In this document: positions 43,618 to 53,600 of the stretch, in pieces | Layout of the letters: every line of letters starts with the position of its first letter | How positions within the stretch are numbered: position 1 is the stretch's first letter | Program-made: the position numbers and the translations under genes | Origin: Bacteroidales bacterium | GTDB lineage: Bacteria; Bacteroidota; Bacteroidia; Bacteroidales; JAQUTK01 | Length of the DNA: 56,468 bases | Direction of reading: 5' to 3' | NCBI GenBank assembly: GCA_028709785.1 | Contig: JAQUTK010000025.1 | Span: 1 to 56,468, forward strand | The notes under the pieces: model-generated | The model's input: only the letters and a program-made list of their open reading frames with translations | What the model was told of the DNA's origin: nothing | Database searches by the model: none

Positions 43618-45386
43618 ATAAATTGATTCTAAGAAACATAGCTATCATATCAGCTCTGTTTATTGTTACCTTCTCAACCATGTTGATTACAAATTACTTT
43701 CAAGTGAGAGGTACTACGCCTCTTCAAACGGAAGTAGTTGAAACATTGAAGCAACTGAATGATGAGAATAACGGAAATCCTGCATTGCAGGAACAGATAC
43801 GCCAACTGGATTTATTGGCGCGAAAGGCCTATTTCGTACGAATTGATCATTTGATGGTCGGCGTTTATATCCTGCTGGGTATGCTGGCAGTCTTCCTTGT
43901 GAGTGCACGTCTTTATTTTGTACGTGACAAGAATATTCCTTTGAAAGCAATCGACCAAATGGATGAATGGATTATTAAATCCAAGGCTCGTAAATACGTG
44001 GGATGGATTGCCTCTGGAATAGCTGCTATTGCTCTCATTTTTGTGGTGCTATCTTCTCCCTATCTGACAACAACAGAAGCAGCACCCAAGACGGAAGAAG
44101 GGGCTACTGCAGCCATACTTCCGGAAACAGAAAATGAACCGGAGCAAATTAACCCAACAGATAGTTCGGCGATCGAAACAGCAGAGGCAGACTCCTCTAA
44201 ATTGCCTGCTGATTCAGTAAGTAAGCAGATCCCTGTTTCTAAAATTACACATAACGCTTTTCGTGGTAATAATTCAAACGGAATCACTTCTGCAAAAGGA
44301 GTTCCTGTAAAGTGGGATCTTGGCGGTGGTACTCACATTGCCTGGAAACACGATATACCGCGTAGTGGTTTCAATTCGCCTGTCATCAATGGAAATAAAG
44401 TATTCATCTCCGGTGCCGATGAGAAAGCCCGCGAACTTTATTGCTATGACCTTACTACCGGCGAACAACTTTGGACATTGGCCGCTGTCAATATCCCCGG
44501 CTCTCCCTTCAAAATGCCGGAAACAACAGAAGATACCGGACTTGCCGCATCTACTGTTGCGACCAATGGGAAACAAGTCTGTGCAATTTTTGCTTCCGGT
44601 GATTTGATCTGCGCGGATATGGAAGGAAAGAAGTTGTGGGCAAAAAATCTGGGTATGCCGGATAATCATTATGGTTATGCATCCTCGCTTCTTTCATTTG
44701 GTAATTTACTTATTGTTCAATATGACAACCAAAACTCTCCGAAGGTGATAGCCCTAGATATGGCCACCGGAGCTGAACGATGGAGTAAGAGCCGGAAAGA
44801 AAAGGTGACCTGGAGTTCGCCGATAATTGCCTATGTGAATAACAAACCTCAACTGGTGCTGATGGGTAATCCGGCAATTACGGCATATAATCCCAACAAT
44901 GGAGAGCAACTTTGGAGAGTGGAATGTCTGAGTGGAGAAGTAGGATCAAGTGCTTGTAGCTCCAATGGCGTTGTCTATGGGGCCAGCGAATATGCAACAC
45001 TGGTTGCTATTAACGCTACTGATGGAACTGTTCTTTGGGAAGCGAATGACTACCTTCCTGAAGTCTCCAGTCCGGTAGCAACTAAAGACTTTGTCTATTT
45101 GGCAACCAGTTATGGAACTGTAGCCTCCTACGACAGTAAAACGGGGAAACTTGGTAAAGTACATGACTTCAGTGGCTCGCAATTTTATTCATCCCCTATC
45201 ATTGCCGAAGGGAAGATTTTCCTTTTCAGTAACGACGGAAAGATGCATGTGTTTTCTGCTGACGCTGAATTTAAATTGTTGCAGTCTTTCGAAACAGGAG
45301 AGAATACGTTTGCCACTCCGGCCTTTACCGACAATAAGATTGTGGTGCGCACTGAAAAGAGTATTTACTGTGTAACAGCAAATTGA
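43614..45386 (+). CDS. Membrane protein with C-terminal PQQ-like beta-propeller
   Basis: The 590-residue protein has three hydrophobic segments: residues about 7-27, 80-103 and 123-148. The first loop contains a helical, Leu/Gln-rich segment (ETLKQLNDENNGNPALQEQIRQL). A low-complexity E/A/T/S linker (about 150-205) then joins a PQQ-like propeller that fills the rest, with blades such as GNKVFISGADEKARELYCYDLTTGEQLWTL. The three-helix head plus propeller looks like a scaffold at the membrane. It overlaps the NapH-like gene (ATGA) and is followed by the NuoE-NuoF-type gene after one base. I do not recognise this exact architecture. Confidence 0.78.
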   Translation: MNKLILRNIAIISALFIVTFSTMLITNYFQVRGTTPLQTEVVETLKQLNDENNGNPALQEQIRQLDLLARKAYFVRIDHLMVGVYILLGMLAVFLVSARLYFVRDKNIPLKAIDQMDEWIIKSKARKYVGWIASGIAAIALIFVVLSSPYLTTTEAAPKTEEGATAAILPETENEPEQINPTDSSAIETAEADSSKLPADSVSKQIPVSKITHNAFRGNNSNGITSAKGVPVKWDLGGGTHIAWKHDIPRSGFNSPVINGNKVFISGADEKARELYCYDLTTGEQLWTLAAVNIPGSPFKMPETTEDTGLAASTVATNGKQVCAIFASGDLICADMEGKKLWAKNLGMPDNHYGYASSLLSFGNLLIVQYDNQNSPKVIALDMATGAERWSKSRKEKVTWSSPIIAYVNNKPQLVLMGNPAITAYNPNNGEQLWRVECLSGEVGSSACSSNGVVYGASEYATLVAINATDGTVLWEANDYLPEVSSPVATKDFVYLATSYGTVASYDSKTGKLGKVHDFSGSQFYSSPIIAEGKIFLFSNDGKMHVFSADAEFKLLQSFETGENTFATPAFTDNKIVVRTEKSIYCVTAN

Positions 45387-45387
45387 T

Positions 45388-47778
45388 ATGGCATGTACTT
45401 GTGATACTACTAAAGTAGAAACCAATGAGGAGATGATTACTCGTGTAGATGCAATTATTGACCGAATAGGAAAGACACGTGATGTTGTTATTCCCTTGTT
45501 GCAAGCGTTGCAGCAGGAGTTCAGTTATCTTTCTTCGACAGCAGTTGAACGCATATATGAACGAACAGAGATTGACCGGGCGCAATTGATAAGCGTTTCT
45601 ACTTTCTATTCTCAATTTCGCCATATTCCTTATGGCAAACACCTTATCAAGGTCTGTACCGGAACTGCCTGTCATGTTAAAGGTGCAGGAAACGTCTATG
45701 ACTCTTTCATACGCGAATTAAAAATTGAAAAAGACAGTATAACAACACCTGACAAATTGTTTTCTATTGAGAAAATTGCTTGTTTGGGTTGTTGCACATT
45801 GGCTCCTGTGGTTCAGATTGATGAGAAAATATATGGTCACGTTCTTCCCGGAAAGGTTAATGAGGTCATAGAGGACTTTCTGCTTCTTCAAGGGGACATT
45901 GAAAAAGAAGAAACAGAACATGCCCGGCGGAAGATCGCCGGGGAAATCCGTCTTGGGATGGGTTCGTGTTGTCAGGCCAGTGGTTCATCTGATATATATA
46001 AGGAACTTCAGTCTGCTTCCACTCAGCTGGGCATTCAGGTAAATATTAAGCCTGTAGGCTGTGTGGGCGTTTGTAATAAAGTGCCTTTGATAGATGTCGT
46101 TCTTCCTGATGGCTCAATTACCCGTTATCCCAAAGTGAAAGCGTCTGAAATTAAAGAGATACTTCATCATCACTTTAAACCGGCAGGATATCTGAGCCGT
46201 TTAAAAAATAACTTTCTGAACCATGTGGATACGTTTCATACCGATGTTACCTGGGATAATGTCATATGGAAGTCTGAACACGAGCGAACGGGAGTGATAG
46301 ATACGTTTCTAACAGGTCAGAAACATATCTCTACGGAAGGATTTGGCTTTCTCGCTCCATTAAACATTGATGAGTATATAGCACATTCGGGCTTTGATGC
46401 TTTGAAAAAGGTACTTACTACCTATGACAGAAAGGAGGTTGTCAGCACGATACTAAAAAGTGGCATCAGAGGACGCGGAGGAGGTGGCTTTACCACCGGA
46501 AAGAAGTGGGAGATTGTAGCCTCTTCGCTTAATAAGGAAAAATACGTTATATGTAATGGTGACGAGGGAGATCCGGGCGCTTTTATGGACCGTATGATGC
46601 TTGAATCTTATCCTTATCGGGTGATTGAAGGAATGATTATTGCCGGCTATGCCGTTGGAGCTAATAAAGGAATCTTTTATATCCGTGCCGAATACCCGCT
46701 TGCTGTAACACGCATCCGTGCCGCTCTTCAGCTATGTAGAGAGTATAATCTGATTGGTGAGAACATTGCCGGTAGCAATTTCTCGTTTGATGTCTCTATT
46801 TTTGAAGGCGCGGGTGCTTTTGTTTGCGGAGAAGAGACTGCGCTTATTGCTTCGATCGAAGGAGAACGGGGCTTCCCCAAACAACGTCCTCCTTATCCGG
46901 CAGTTGAGGGACTTCACGGTAAACCGACATTGGTTAATAACGTGGAGACACTAAGCCAGATATCTTATATCATTAATAAAGGATCCGATCAATATAGTCA
47001 AATAGGTACCACGGGAAGTAAAGGAACAAAAGTATTTGCTTTGGCTGGAAAGATACGCTTTGGCGGACTGATTGAGGTCCCGATGGGCATCACACTGAAT
47101 CAGATTATTAACGATATCGGTGGTGGAGTAGAAGGCGATGAAAAGCTGAAAGCAGTTCAGATAGGAGGACCTTCGGGCGGTTGTATCCCTGCTCATTTGT
47201 GTGATATGCAGGTTGATTTTGATGCGTTCAATCAACTTGGAGCAATGATGGGCTCCGGAGGATTGGTCGTATTGAGCGAAAGTGATTGTATGGTGGATAT
47301 GGCCCGTTACTTTTTGAGTTTTACGTGCGATCAGTCCTGCGGGAAATGTACGTTTTGCCGGGTAGGTATTCGTCGAATGCTTGATATACTTGATAAATTG
47401 TGCAGCGGAAAAGCGGAGATGTCGGATATTGATATGCTTGAGCAATTGGCATTGAATGTGAAGAAAGCATCTCTTTGTGGTCTGGGCAAAACGGCTCCTA
47501 ATCCGGTACTCACTACCCTTAAGTATTTTCGTGACGAATACGAAGAACATGTAAAAGGAATATGTAAGACGGGTACGTGCAAGGGTATGATTAAATATGT
47601 TGTTTCCGATGCTTGTATAGGCTGTACCCGTTGTGCGAAAGCTTGTCCGGTGGATGCTATTCCATATACACCTTATGAAGTTCATACGATTGACACGGAT
47701 AAGTGTGTGCTTTGCGGCTTGTGTGTAAACGAATGCAAGTATGATGCCATACACAAGGTACCCTTACGATCCATTTAA
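45388..47778 (+). CDS. NuoE-NuoF-type fused NADH-oxidising flavoprotein subunit
   Basis: The 796-residue protein has modules in order. First is a NuoE-like thioredoxin-fold [2Fe-2S] domain (about 15-170, with CTGTACHVKGA and CLGCCTLAPVV). A second thioredoxin-like [2Fe-2S] domain follows (about 185-275, GSCCQASG, GCVGVC). The NuoF core (about 330-700) has the NADH/FMN motif GRGGGGFTTGKKW, GDEGDPGAFMDR and the cluster motif SCGKCTFCRVG. A C-terminal dicluster ferredoxin closes it (CIGCTRCAKACP, CVLCGLCVNEC). This matches the diaphorase subunits of bifurcating hydrogenases and formate dehydrogenases. No catalytic hydrogenase subunit lies nearby. It would inject NADH electrons into the neighbouring redox proteins. 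Confidence 0.92.
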   Translation: MACTCDTTKVETNEEMITRVDAIIDRIGKTRDVVIPLLQALQQEFSYLSSTAVERIYERTEIDRAQLISVSTFYSQFRHIPYGKHLIKVCTGTACHVKGAGNVYDSFIRELKIEKDSITTPDKLFSIEKIACLGCCTLAPVVQIDEKIYGHVLPGKVNEVIEDFLLLQGDIEKEETEHARRKIAGEIRLGMGSCCQASGSSDIYKELQSASTQLGIQVNIKPVGCVGVCNKVPLIDVVLPDGSITRYPKVKASEIKEILHHHFKPAGYLSRLKNNFLNHVDTFHTDVTWDNVIWKSEHERTGVIDTFLTGQKHISTEGFGFLAPLNIDEYIAHSGFDALKKVLTTYDRKEVVSTILKSGIRGRGGGGFTTGKKWEIVASSLNKEKYVICNGDEGDPGAFMDRMMLESYPYRVIEGMIIAGYAVGANKGIFYIRAEYPLAVTRIRAALQLCREYNLIGENIAGSNFSFDVSIFEGAGAFVCGEETALIASIEGERGFPKQRPPYPAVEGLHGKPTLVNNVETLSQISYIINKGSDQYSQIGTTGSKGTKVFALAGKIRFGGLIEVPMGITLNQIINDIGGGVEGDEKLKAVQIGGPSGGCIPAHLCDMQVDFDAFNQLGAMMGSGGLVVLSESDCMVDMARYFLSFTCDQSCGKCTFCRVGIRRMLDILDKLCSGKAEMSDIDMLEQLALNVKKASLCGLGKTAPNPVLTTLKYFRDEYEEHVKGICKTGTCKGMIKYVVSDACIGCTRCAKACPVDAIPYTPYEVHTIDTDKCVLCGLCVNECKYDAIHKVPLRSI

Positions 47779-47795
47779 AATAAACGAAAGAGAAT

Positions 47796-48767
47796 ATGGT
47801 GATTACAATAGATCATGTAAGTGTCGAAGCGTTCAAGGATGAAACGATCTTAGAGGTTGCCCGCAGAACAGGACATTCAATACCTTCGCTCTGTTATGCC
47901 AAAGAGTCTGCACACAAATCATCCTGTATGGTTTGTGCCGTAAAGAATTGTGACAACGGTCAGATTATACCCTCTTGCACAACGCTTCCGGTTGAAGGAA
48001 TGCATATAGAGACTGACAGTGATGAAGTTCGGCTTGTTCGAACAATCTCACTGGAACTGCTGCTTAGTGATCATCGGGCTGATTGCGATGCACCCTGTAT
48101 CATGGTTTGTCCGCAAGGATTGAATATTGAGCGGATGCTACATTTCTATGACGGCGGACATTTTGAGGAGGCTTATGCAGTACTCGATGCTGCTTTTTTG
48201 CTTCCGCAGATTGCGTGCGATACCTGTAAAGCACCTTGCGAGAAAGTCTGTCGTCGTGGAACGATTGATCAGCCTGTATCTATCCGTACGATCATCCGGG
48301 AGATAGCAGCAAAAGCTTATCCTGTTTCTCCGGAAGGTGGAAAGAAAGGCTGGAAACTGGATAAGAACAGATTTCAATCCCGCATCGGCCGGTTTACGGA
48401 AAAAGAAAGTCTCTCCCTGAAAGCAAATATCAATACATCCTCCAATTGTCTGCATTGCACCTGTGCCGGACAAACCGGTTGCAGACTGCGTCTTTTTGCT
48501 ACAGAAGCCGGAATAAAGCGGTCAAGATATGAAAGCTACTCCGCCTTACCAGCCATGCAAAAGATACATGTAAGCGGGAAACTGTGGTTTGAACAGGCAA
48601 AATGTATTCGTTGTGGCCTTTGTGTCTATAACAGTGAAGATGGTTTTACCTTCAAAGGGAGAGGATTTGGTATGCAAGTTGTCATACCCGAAGAAAGTAA
48701 GAGCAATATAGAGGAAGAGATGGCCGGGCTATGTCCGACAGGCGCCTTATATGTACTGGAAAAGTAA
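47796..48767 (+). CDS. NuoG-N/GltD-N-like [2Fe-2S]/[4Fe-4S] electron-transfer subunit
   Basis: The 323-residue protein begins with a plant-type [2Fe-2S] domain (SIPSLCYAKESAHKSSCMVCAVKNC, later PSC). A GltD/DPD-like Fer4_20 region follows (LSDHRADCDAPCIMVCPQGLNIERML, ACDTCKAPCEKVCRRGTIDQPVSI). The C-terminal half holds more cysteines (SNCLHCTCAGQTGCRLR and CIRCGLCVYNSEDG). It has no molybdopterin or hydrogenase domain, unlike full NuoG or HydA. With the NuoEF-like gene it forms a minimal NADH-dehydrogenase module. The product likely hands electrons to the membrane polyferredoxin or to the isoprenoid enzymes; the acceptor is unproven. Confidence 0.85.
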   Translation: MVITIDHVSVEAFKDETILEVARRTGHSIPSLCYAKESAHKSSCMVCAVKNCDNGQIIPSCTTLPVEGMHIETDSDEVRLVRTISLELLLSDHRADCDAPCIMVCPQGLNIERMLHFYDGGHFEEAYAVLDAAFLLPQIACDTCKAPCEKVCRRGTIDQPVSIRTIIREIAAKAYPVSPEGGKKGWKLDKNRFQSRIGRFTEKESLSLKANINTSSNCLHCTCAGQTGCRLRLFATEAGIKRSRYESYSALPAMQKIHVSGKLWFEQAKCIRCGLCVYNSEDGFTFKGRGFGMQVVIPEESKSNIEEEMAGLCPTGALYVLEK

Positions 48768-48789
48768 CAAATTAAAAGGGAGAGAAACT

Positions 48790-49944
48790 ATGAAACGATT
48801 GACACTGCTTGGTGGGGTACTGGCATCTCTGTTAATGAGTTGCACAGGAACTAGTAATCAAAGTGACGAGAAAGGCACTATGGATTGGCTTTTGTTTCGG
48901 GGAGATGCCGCTTTGAGTGGATATACGCATACCCGGCTTCCTGAGAAACCTGTGTTACTGTGGAGTTATAAGAGTGGTTCACTAACGGCATCATCACCGA
49001 TCGTAAAGGACGGAACAACTTATTGGTGCGACAAAAGAGGGCGTATTCAGGGCGTTAATATACAAGGGAAACTTACCTTTGACTATGCATTGAACACAGC
49101 TGTTGAAGCAACTCCAATGATCCATGATTCAGTACTCTACATTGGAAGGATTGATGGATTTCTGACCGCTGTTTCTCTTATCAAAAAGGATACTCTCTGG
49201 AATTATGAAACGCTGGGACAGATCTCTGCTTCGCCCAACTACATTGATTTTGAAGGTCGAAACGCAGTCGTCTTTGGCAGTTATGACAATTTCCTTTACT
49301 CTGTTGATTCCCGTAATGGGAAACTGATAAACCGATTTGAATCGGGATACTATCTGAATGGAGCCGTTGCTCTCAAGAAGGGACATTTTTTCTTTGGCGG
49401 ATGTGATTCATGGCTCCGTATCGTTAACTGTCAGACCGGACTTCCTACAGATTCATTGTTGCTGGATGCCTATATTCCGGCATCACCGGCGATCAAGGGT
49501 GACTATTGTTATGTAGGCGACTATTCCGGCAATATGTACGAACTTCAGTTGGACGAAGGCAAGATTGTCCGTCATAAGAAGATTATCAAATCGACGAATG
49601 AGAATGCCTCTTTTGTTTCTGTTCCGTCTATTACCTGTGAGACTGTCTATGCTCTTTCTGATGAGAGATATCTGTATGCAATCAACCGAAAAGAAGGAAA
49701 AGAAATATGGAAATATCTGCTCAAAGGAAATGTCGGAGAGAGTTCGCCGGTGGTTTGTGAAGATAAGGTGATTGTTTGTACAAAAACCGGAATTGTCACT
49801 ATTCTGGATGCAAAAAAGGGAGTCTTAGAATGGGAATATGATACAGGAGAACAAATTGTCGGTTCGCCGGCAATTATCAGAGGGCATTTCTTTATACTCA
49901 CAGCTAAAGGAACCCTTTTATGCTTTGGAAATAAACAGTCTTAA
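48790..49944 (+). CDS. PQQ-like beta-propeller lipoprotein
   Basis: From ATG 48790 the protein has 384 residues and a lipobox (LLMSC at about residue 17). The start at 48751 is rejected because it overlaps the previous gene and lacks a signal peptide. The mature part is a PQQ-like propeller with blades such as GTTYWCDKRGRIQGVNIQGKLTFDY and GNMYELQLDEGKIVRHKK, resembling BamB. As a lipoprotein it may sit on the inner or outer membrane. It ends 11 bp before the ABC transporter genes, so it may help dock or deliver the transporter's cargo, but this is inference. Confidence 0.8.
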   Translation: MKRLTLLGGVLASLLMSCTGTSNQSDEKGTMDWLLFRGDAALSGYTHTRLPEKPVLLWSYKSGSLTASSPIVKDGTTYWCDKRGRIQGVNIQGKLTFDYALNTAVEATPMIHDSVLYIGRIDGFLTAVSLIKKDTLWNYETLGQISASPNYIDFEGRNAVVFGSYDNFLYSVDSRNGKLINRFESGYYLNGAVALKKGHFFFGGCDSWLRIVNCQTGLPTDSLLLDAYIPASPAIKGDYCYVGDYSGNMYELQLDEGKIVRHKKIIKSTNENASFVSVPSITCETVYALSDERYLYAINRKEGKEIWKYLLKGNVGESSPVVCEDKVIVCTKTGIVTILDAKKGVLEWEYDTGEQIVGSPAIIRGHFFILTAKGTLLCFGNKQS

Positions 49945-49955
49945 TCAGGAAATGT

Positions 49956-50627
49956 ATGCCACTAATTAAATTGTCAGGGATAAAGAAGAGTTTCCGGGAT
50001 GGTGAAAACCATCTGAATAATGTTCTTCGGGGAATAGACTTAGAGATTCAAAAAGGAGAGTTTGTAGCCATAAAAGGAGCTTCCGGCTCAGGTAAAACGA
50101 CACTTCTATCTATTCTGGGGACATTGATTCAACCGGAGGAAGGTAGCTATTTGTTGGATGGTGTGGAAAGAGCAACTCCGGGTATTGACCTCTCTTCTGT
50201 ACGTAACAGACAGATTGGTTTTGTCTTTCAGGATCATCGGCTGATGCCACAATATACCGCTTTGGAGAATATCTTATTGCCTGTACTGGCCTATTCTTCG
50301 AAGGTCGCTGAGGCGGAGATGGATTATGCACGTCAGTTAATGGAATTGACACGAATCTCAGGGGTAGCTCAGCAATATCCGGCAACGTTATCCGGTGGAG
50401 AAGCAAGCCGTGTGGCTGTTTGCCGTGCATTAATCAGGAAACCCTTGTTGCTTCTGGCTGACGAACCGACCGGACAATTAGATGCAGAGAATGCATGGAA
50501 CATCGCGACATTACTTTCCGAGATTAATAAGAGTTTGCAGACAACAATCGTGATGGTGACACACTCCGACGAAACCTCTTCTGTCGCTCACCGGATAGTC
50601 ACATTAAAAGGAGGACTCCTGCAATGA
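49956..50627 (+). CDS. ABC transporter ATPase of the LolD/MacB type
   Basis: The 223-residue ATPase has Walker A GASGSGKTT, Q-loop FVFQDHRLMPQ, signature LSGGEASRVAVCRAL and Walker B LLLADEPTGQLDAEN. The close match to LolD/MacB-type ATPases (about 220-230 aa, DEPTGxLD) indicates a mechanotransmission-type ABC system that works with FtsX-like permeases on lipoproteins, lipids or peptides. It overlaps the permease gene by 4 bp. Confidence 0.9.
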   Translation: MPLIKLSGIKKSFRDGENHLNNVLRGIDLEIQKGEFVAIKGASGSGKTTLLSILGTLIQPEEGSYLLDGVERATPGIDLSSVRNRQIGFVFQDHRLMPQYTALENILLPVLAYSSKVAEAEMDYARQLMELTRISGVAQQYPATLSGGEASRVAVCRALIRKPLLLLADEPTGQLDAENAWNIATLLSEINKSLQTTIVMVTHSDETSSVAHRIVTLKGGLLQ

Positions 50628-53600
50628 ATATGAATAGTCTGACACGTAAGAACAGATACTATTACCGTCGTTATTACAAACTGATAGCGATTGCTTCGCT
50701 CATCACGGTTGCCGTCATTATCGGTAGCATGGTGGTGGGTGATTCTGTCCGTATGACACTTGTCAGACAAGTAGAGGAGCGTTTGGGTACTACGGAAACA
50801 GTTATTTTCTCACGCAACTCCTTTATCTCTGAGAATATATTGAAGTCACCTTTGCTCGAAACATCTGCAAGAGGTATCTTGTTAACCAATGGTTTTGTAT
50901 CGCAGGGACAGAAACTGATTCCGGTGTTTGTCTGGGGAGTGGACGACGGTTCTGTTGCCAAAGATTCCGTGAAGATGAATCCGGCATTGGCAGCAGAAAT
51001 GAAGCAGGAAGATTTGACTGATATTGTGCTTCGCTTACCTGCAAGCGGTTTAGTACCATCCGGCTCCTTGTTTGTTACGGAAAACTACACCTCCAGTCTG
51101 CGACTTGCTTACAGTGGTATTGTACCGGTAAAAGAAGGTGGCAATATCAGCATGAAAAACGAACAGATTATTCCTTTCAATATTTTCGTAAACAGACAGG
51201 ATCTGGCAACTGTGTTGGAGGTGAAAGGGAAAATAAACCTGATCCTTGTAGACAAACCGGTATCAGCGGCTGAACTGTCGAAAGTGTGGGATTATACCTC
51301 ATCCGGATTAAAGGTCAGTAAGAAGAATGGAGTTACTGAAATCACCTCCGACCGTATCTTTCTTCAGCAAGAAGTGATACAGACAATCGCACAAACTAAC
51401 AGCGAACCAAACCGCCTCTTCTCTTATCTGGCCAACTCGATTGAGAAAGAGAATACCTCCATTCCTTACTCCTTCGTTGTAGCGATGGATCGTTACAAAG
51501 GAGTCACATTGAAAAAGGATGAGATACTCCTGTCGGATTATTCTGCCCGTCGTCTGCATGCATCCATTGGTGATACAATACAGATTACCTATTTTAAGTC
51601 ACAGCAATTAAAGATGCTCACTTCGGATACCGTACGATTGCGGGTAGGGCAAATAGTTCCTTTATCCGAACTGCAACAGGACAGTACAATGAGTGCCAAT
51701 TTTCCCGGTCTCTCCAATGTGGAACGGTGTACGGACTGGGACAGTGACCTTCCTATTCAGATGGATCTGATTACCGATGAAGACGAAAACTATTGGGATC
51801 TGTATCGCACGACTCCCAAAGCGATTATTGCGTACGAGGCGGTGGCTGGCGATTGGAGTACTGCGTATGGAAGTGCGACAGCTATCCGGCTGGACAATCC
51901 GACGCCAGACTTGTCGCAACTTCGTTCGGAGATGTTTGGCATTCAGTTGCTTTATCCCCGTGAAGCCGGACTGTTTGCTGCAAAGAACGGCGTAGACTTT
52001 TCCTCACTTTTCTTGTCACTGGCTTTCTTTATTATCGTTTCAGCAATCTTGCTGATGCTAATCCCTGTGTCGGGAATGCTGTATCAACGTCAACAGGAGA
52101 TAGATCTGCTTAAAGCATTGGGCTATTCACGCAAGCGGATTGTCAGTATGCTTTGGAGCGAACTCTCGCCGGTTGTATTGGCTGCGTCGGTGATCGGAGT
52201 CTTAGTTGGATTAGTATATACCGGACTGGTGATATGGCTTCTTGGAAATGTATGGATAGGAGCGACACAAACAGACAATCTGAGCGTTTATCCATCACTA
52301 TCCACGGTTCTTATAGGTTTGCTTGCGGGCATCATCATTTCTTTATCTGTACTTCGTCTGACAATTGTCCGTTCGTTGAAGGAAAAACAATCCATATCCC
52401 GGCGGAAGAAGAGCGGTTACCAAACAAGAAAGTGGTTGGTCATACTTTCCGGTATGATGGTGATCGGACTTTTGACTGCCAATATACTTCTTCTAAATTC
52501 CGTCGCTATCTTTGTAACAACAGGGGTTGCTCTGATTGGAGCGGCAGCTCTGTGGGGTGATTATCTTATCGTAAGAAATGCATCAGTCAGCAAGGAAAAG
52601 TTCGATGCCTCAAAACTGATATGGGCTACCTTGTACGCAAATAAAAAACAGGCTCTTTTATCCTTTCTGGCGCTTGCCACCGGTGTGTTTATCGTCTTTT
52701 CTGTCGGTCTCAATCGTAAAGGGTTTGCGGACAGTTCGCAACTTCGTACCGGAACGGGAGGATATACACTTTGGTGTGAAAGTACTGTGCCCATCTATCA
52801 CTCGCTGGCTACGGCGGAAGGAAGGGAAAAGCTATCACTAAAAGAGTTGCCCGCTGATACAAAAATACTGCAATGCTTACGGTATGGTGCGGATGATGCA
52901 AGTTGTTTGAATCTCAACAAAGTGACTACCTCTACTGTTTTGGGCGTAGATATGAATGAATTGTCCGGAAGTGACTTTCAGATTGAACAGAGCATATACC
53001 CGACAGAACGGAAAGCTTTTTTCGACCGGATGCAGTCGCGCAACGATTCCGTTTATCCGGCGCTGGTAGATGCCACCGTTCTTACCTGGGGACTGGGTCT
53101 TACATTGGGAGATACTCTTTATTATGAACGTGATAATGGACAAAGAGTGGCGATACAGCTTGTCGGAACAATATCCAATTCGATCTTTCAGGGAAATATA
53201 TTGATTGACCGTACTCTGTTTGGAGAGATATGGAAAGAAACTACCGGCAGCGAAGTATTTCTACTCAAAACGGATGAACAGCATAAGGAAGAAATAAAAA
53301 CGCTCCTTTCACAAGCATTGAGTGAATATGGAGTGAGAGTTTCCACGACGAATGACCGGCTCAAACAATTCAATACCGTGACAGATACATACCTGACCAT
53401 CTTTCTGACTCTTGGAGGATTGGGATTGTTATTGGGTATTATGAGTTTTATTATTGTGATCCGTAAGAATCTCTCCATGCGTCGCAGGGAAATAGAGATG
53501 TATCGTATCTTAGGCTTTACAGATCACAAAACAGAGCAACTCCTTTACAAGGAAAATCTGATTGTTCCGGTCGTTGCTATTGCAACAGGTGTCATAAGTG

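Noticed and set aside
46951..47754. 267-codon frame antisense to the NuoEF gene
   Set aside because: It is fully covered by the NuoF core, ferredoxin motifs are on the other strand, and it has no recognisable domain.
45388..48767. Electron-bifurcating [FeFe] hydrogenase
   Set aside because: The diaphorase-like subunits are present, but no H-cluster motifs or HydA catalytic domain occur in the window.
48751..48789. Upstream start for the propeller lipoprotein
   Set aside because: It overlaps the previous gene and would bury the lipoprotein signal peptide that begins at ATG 48790.
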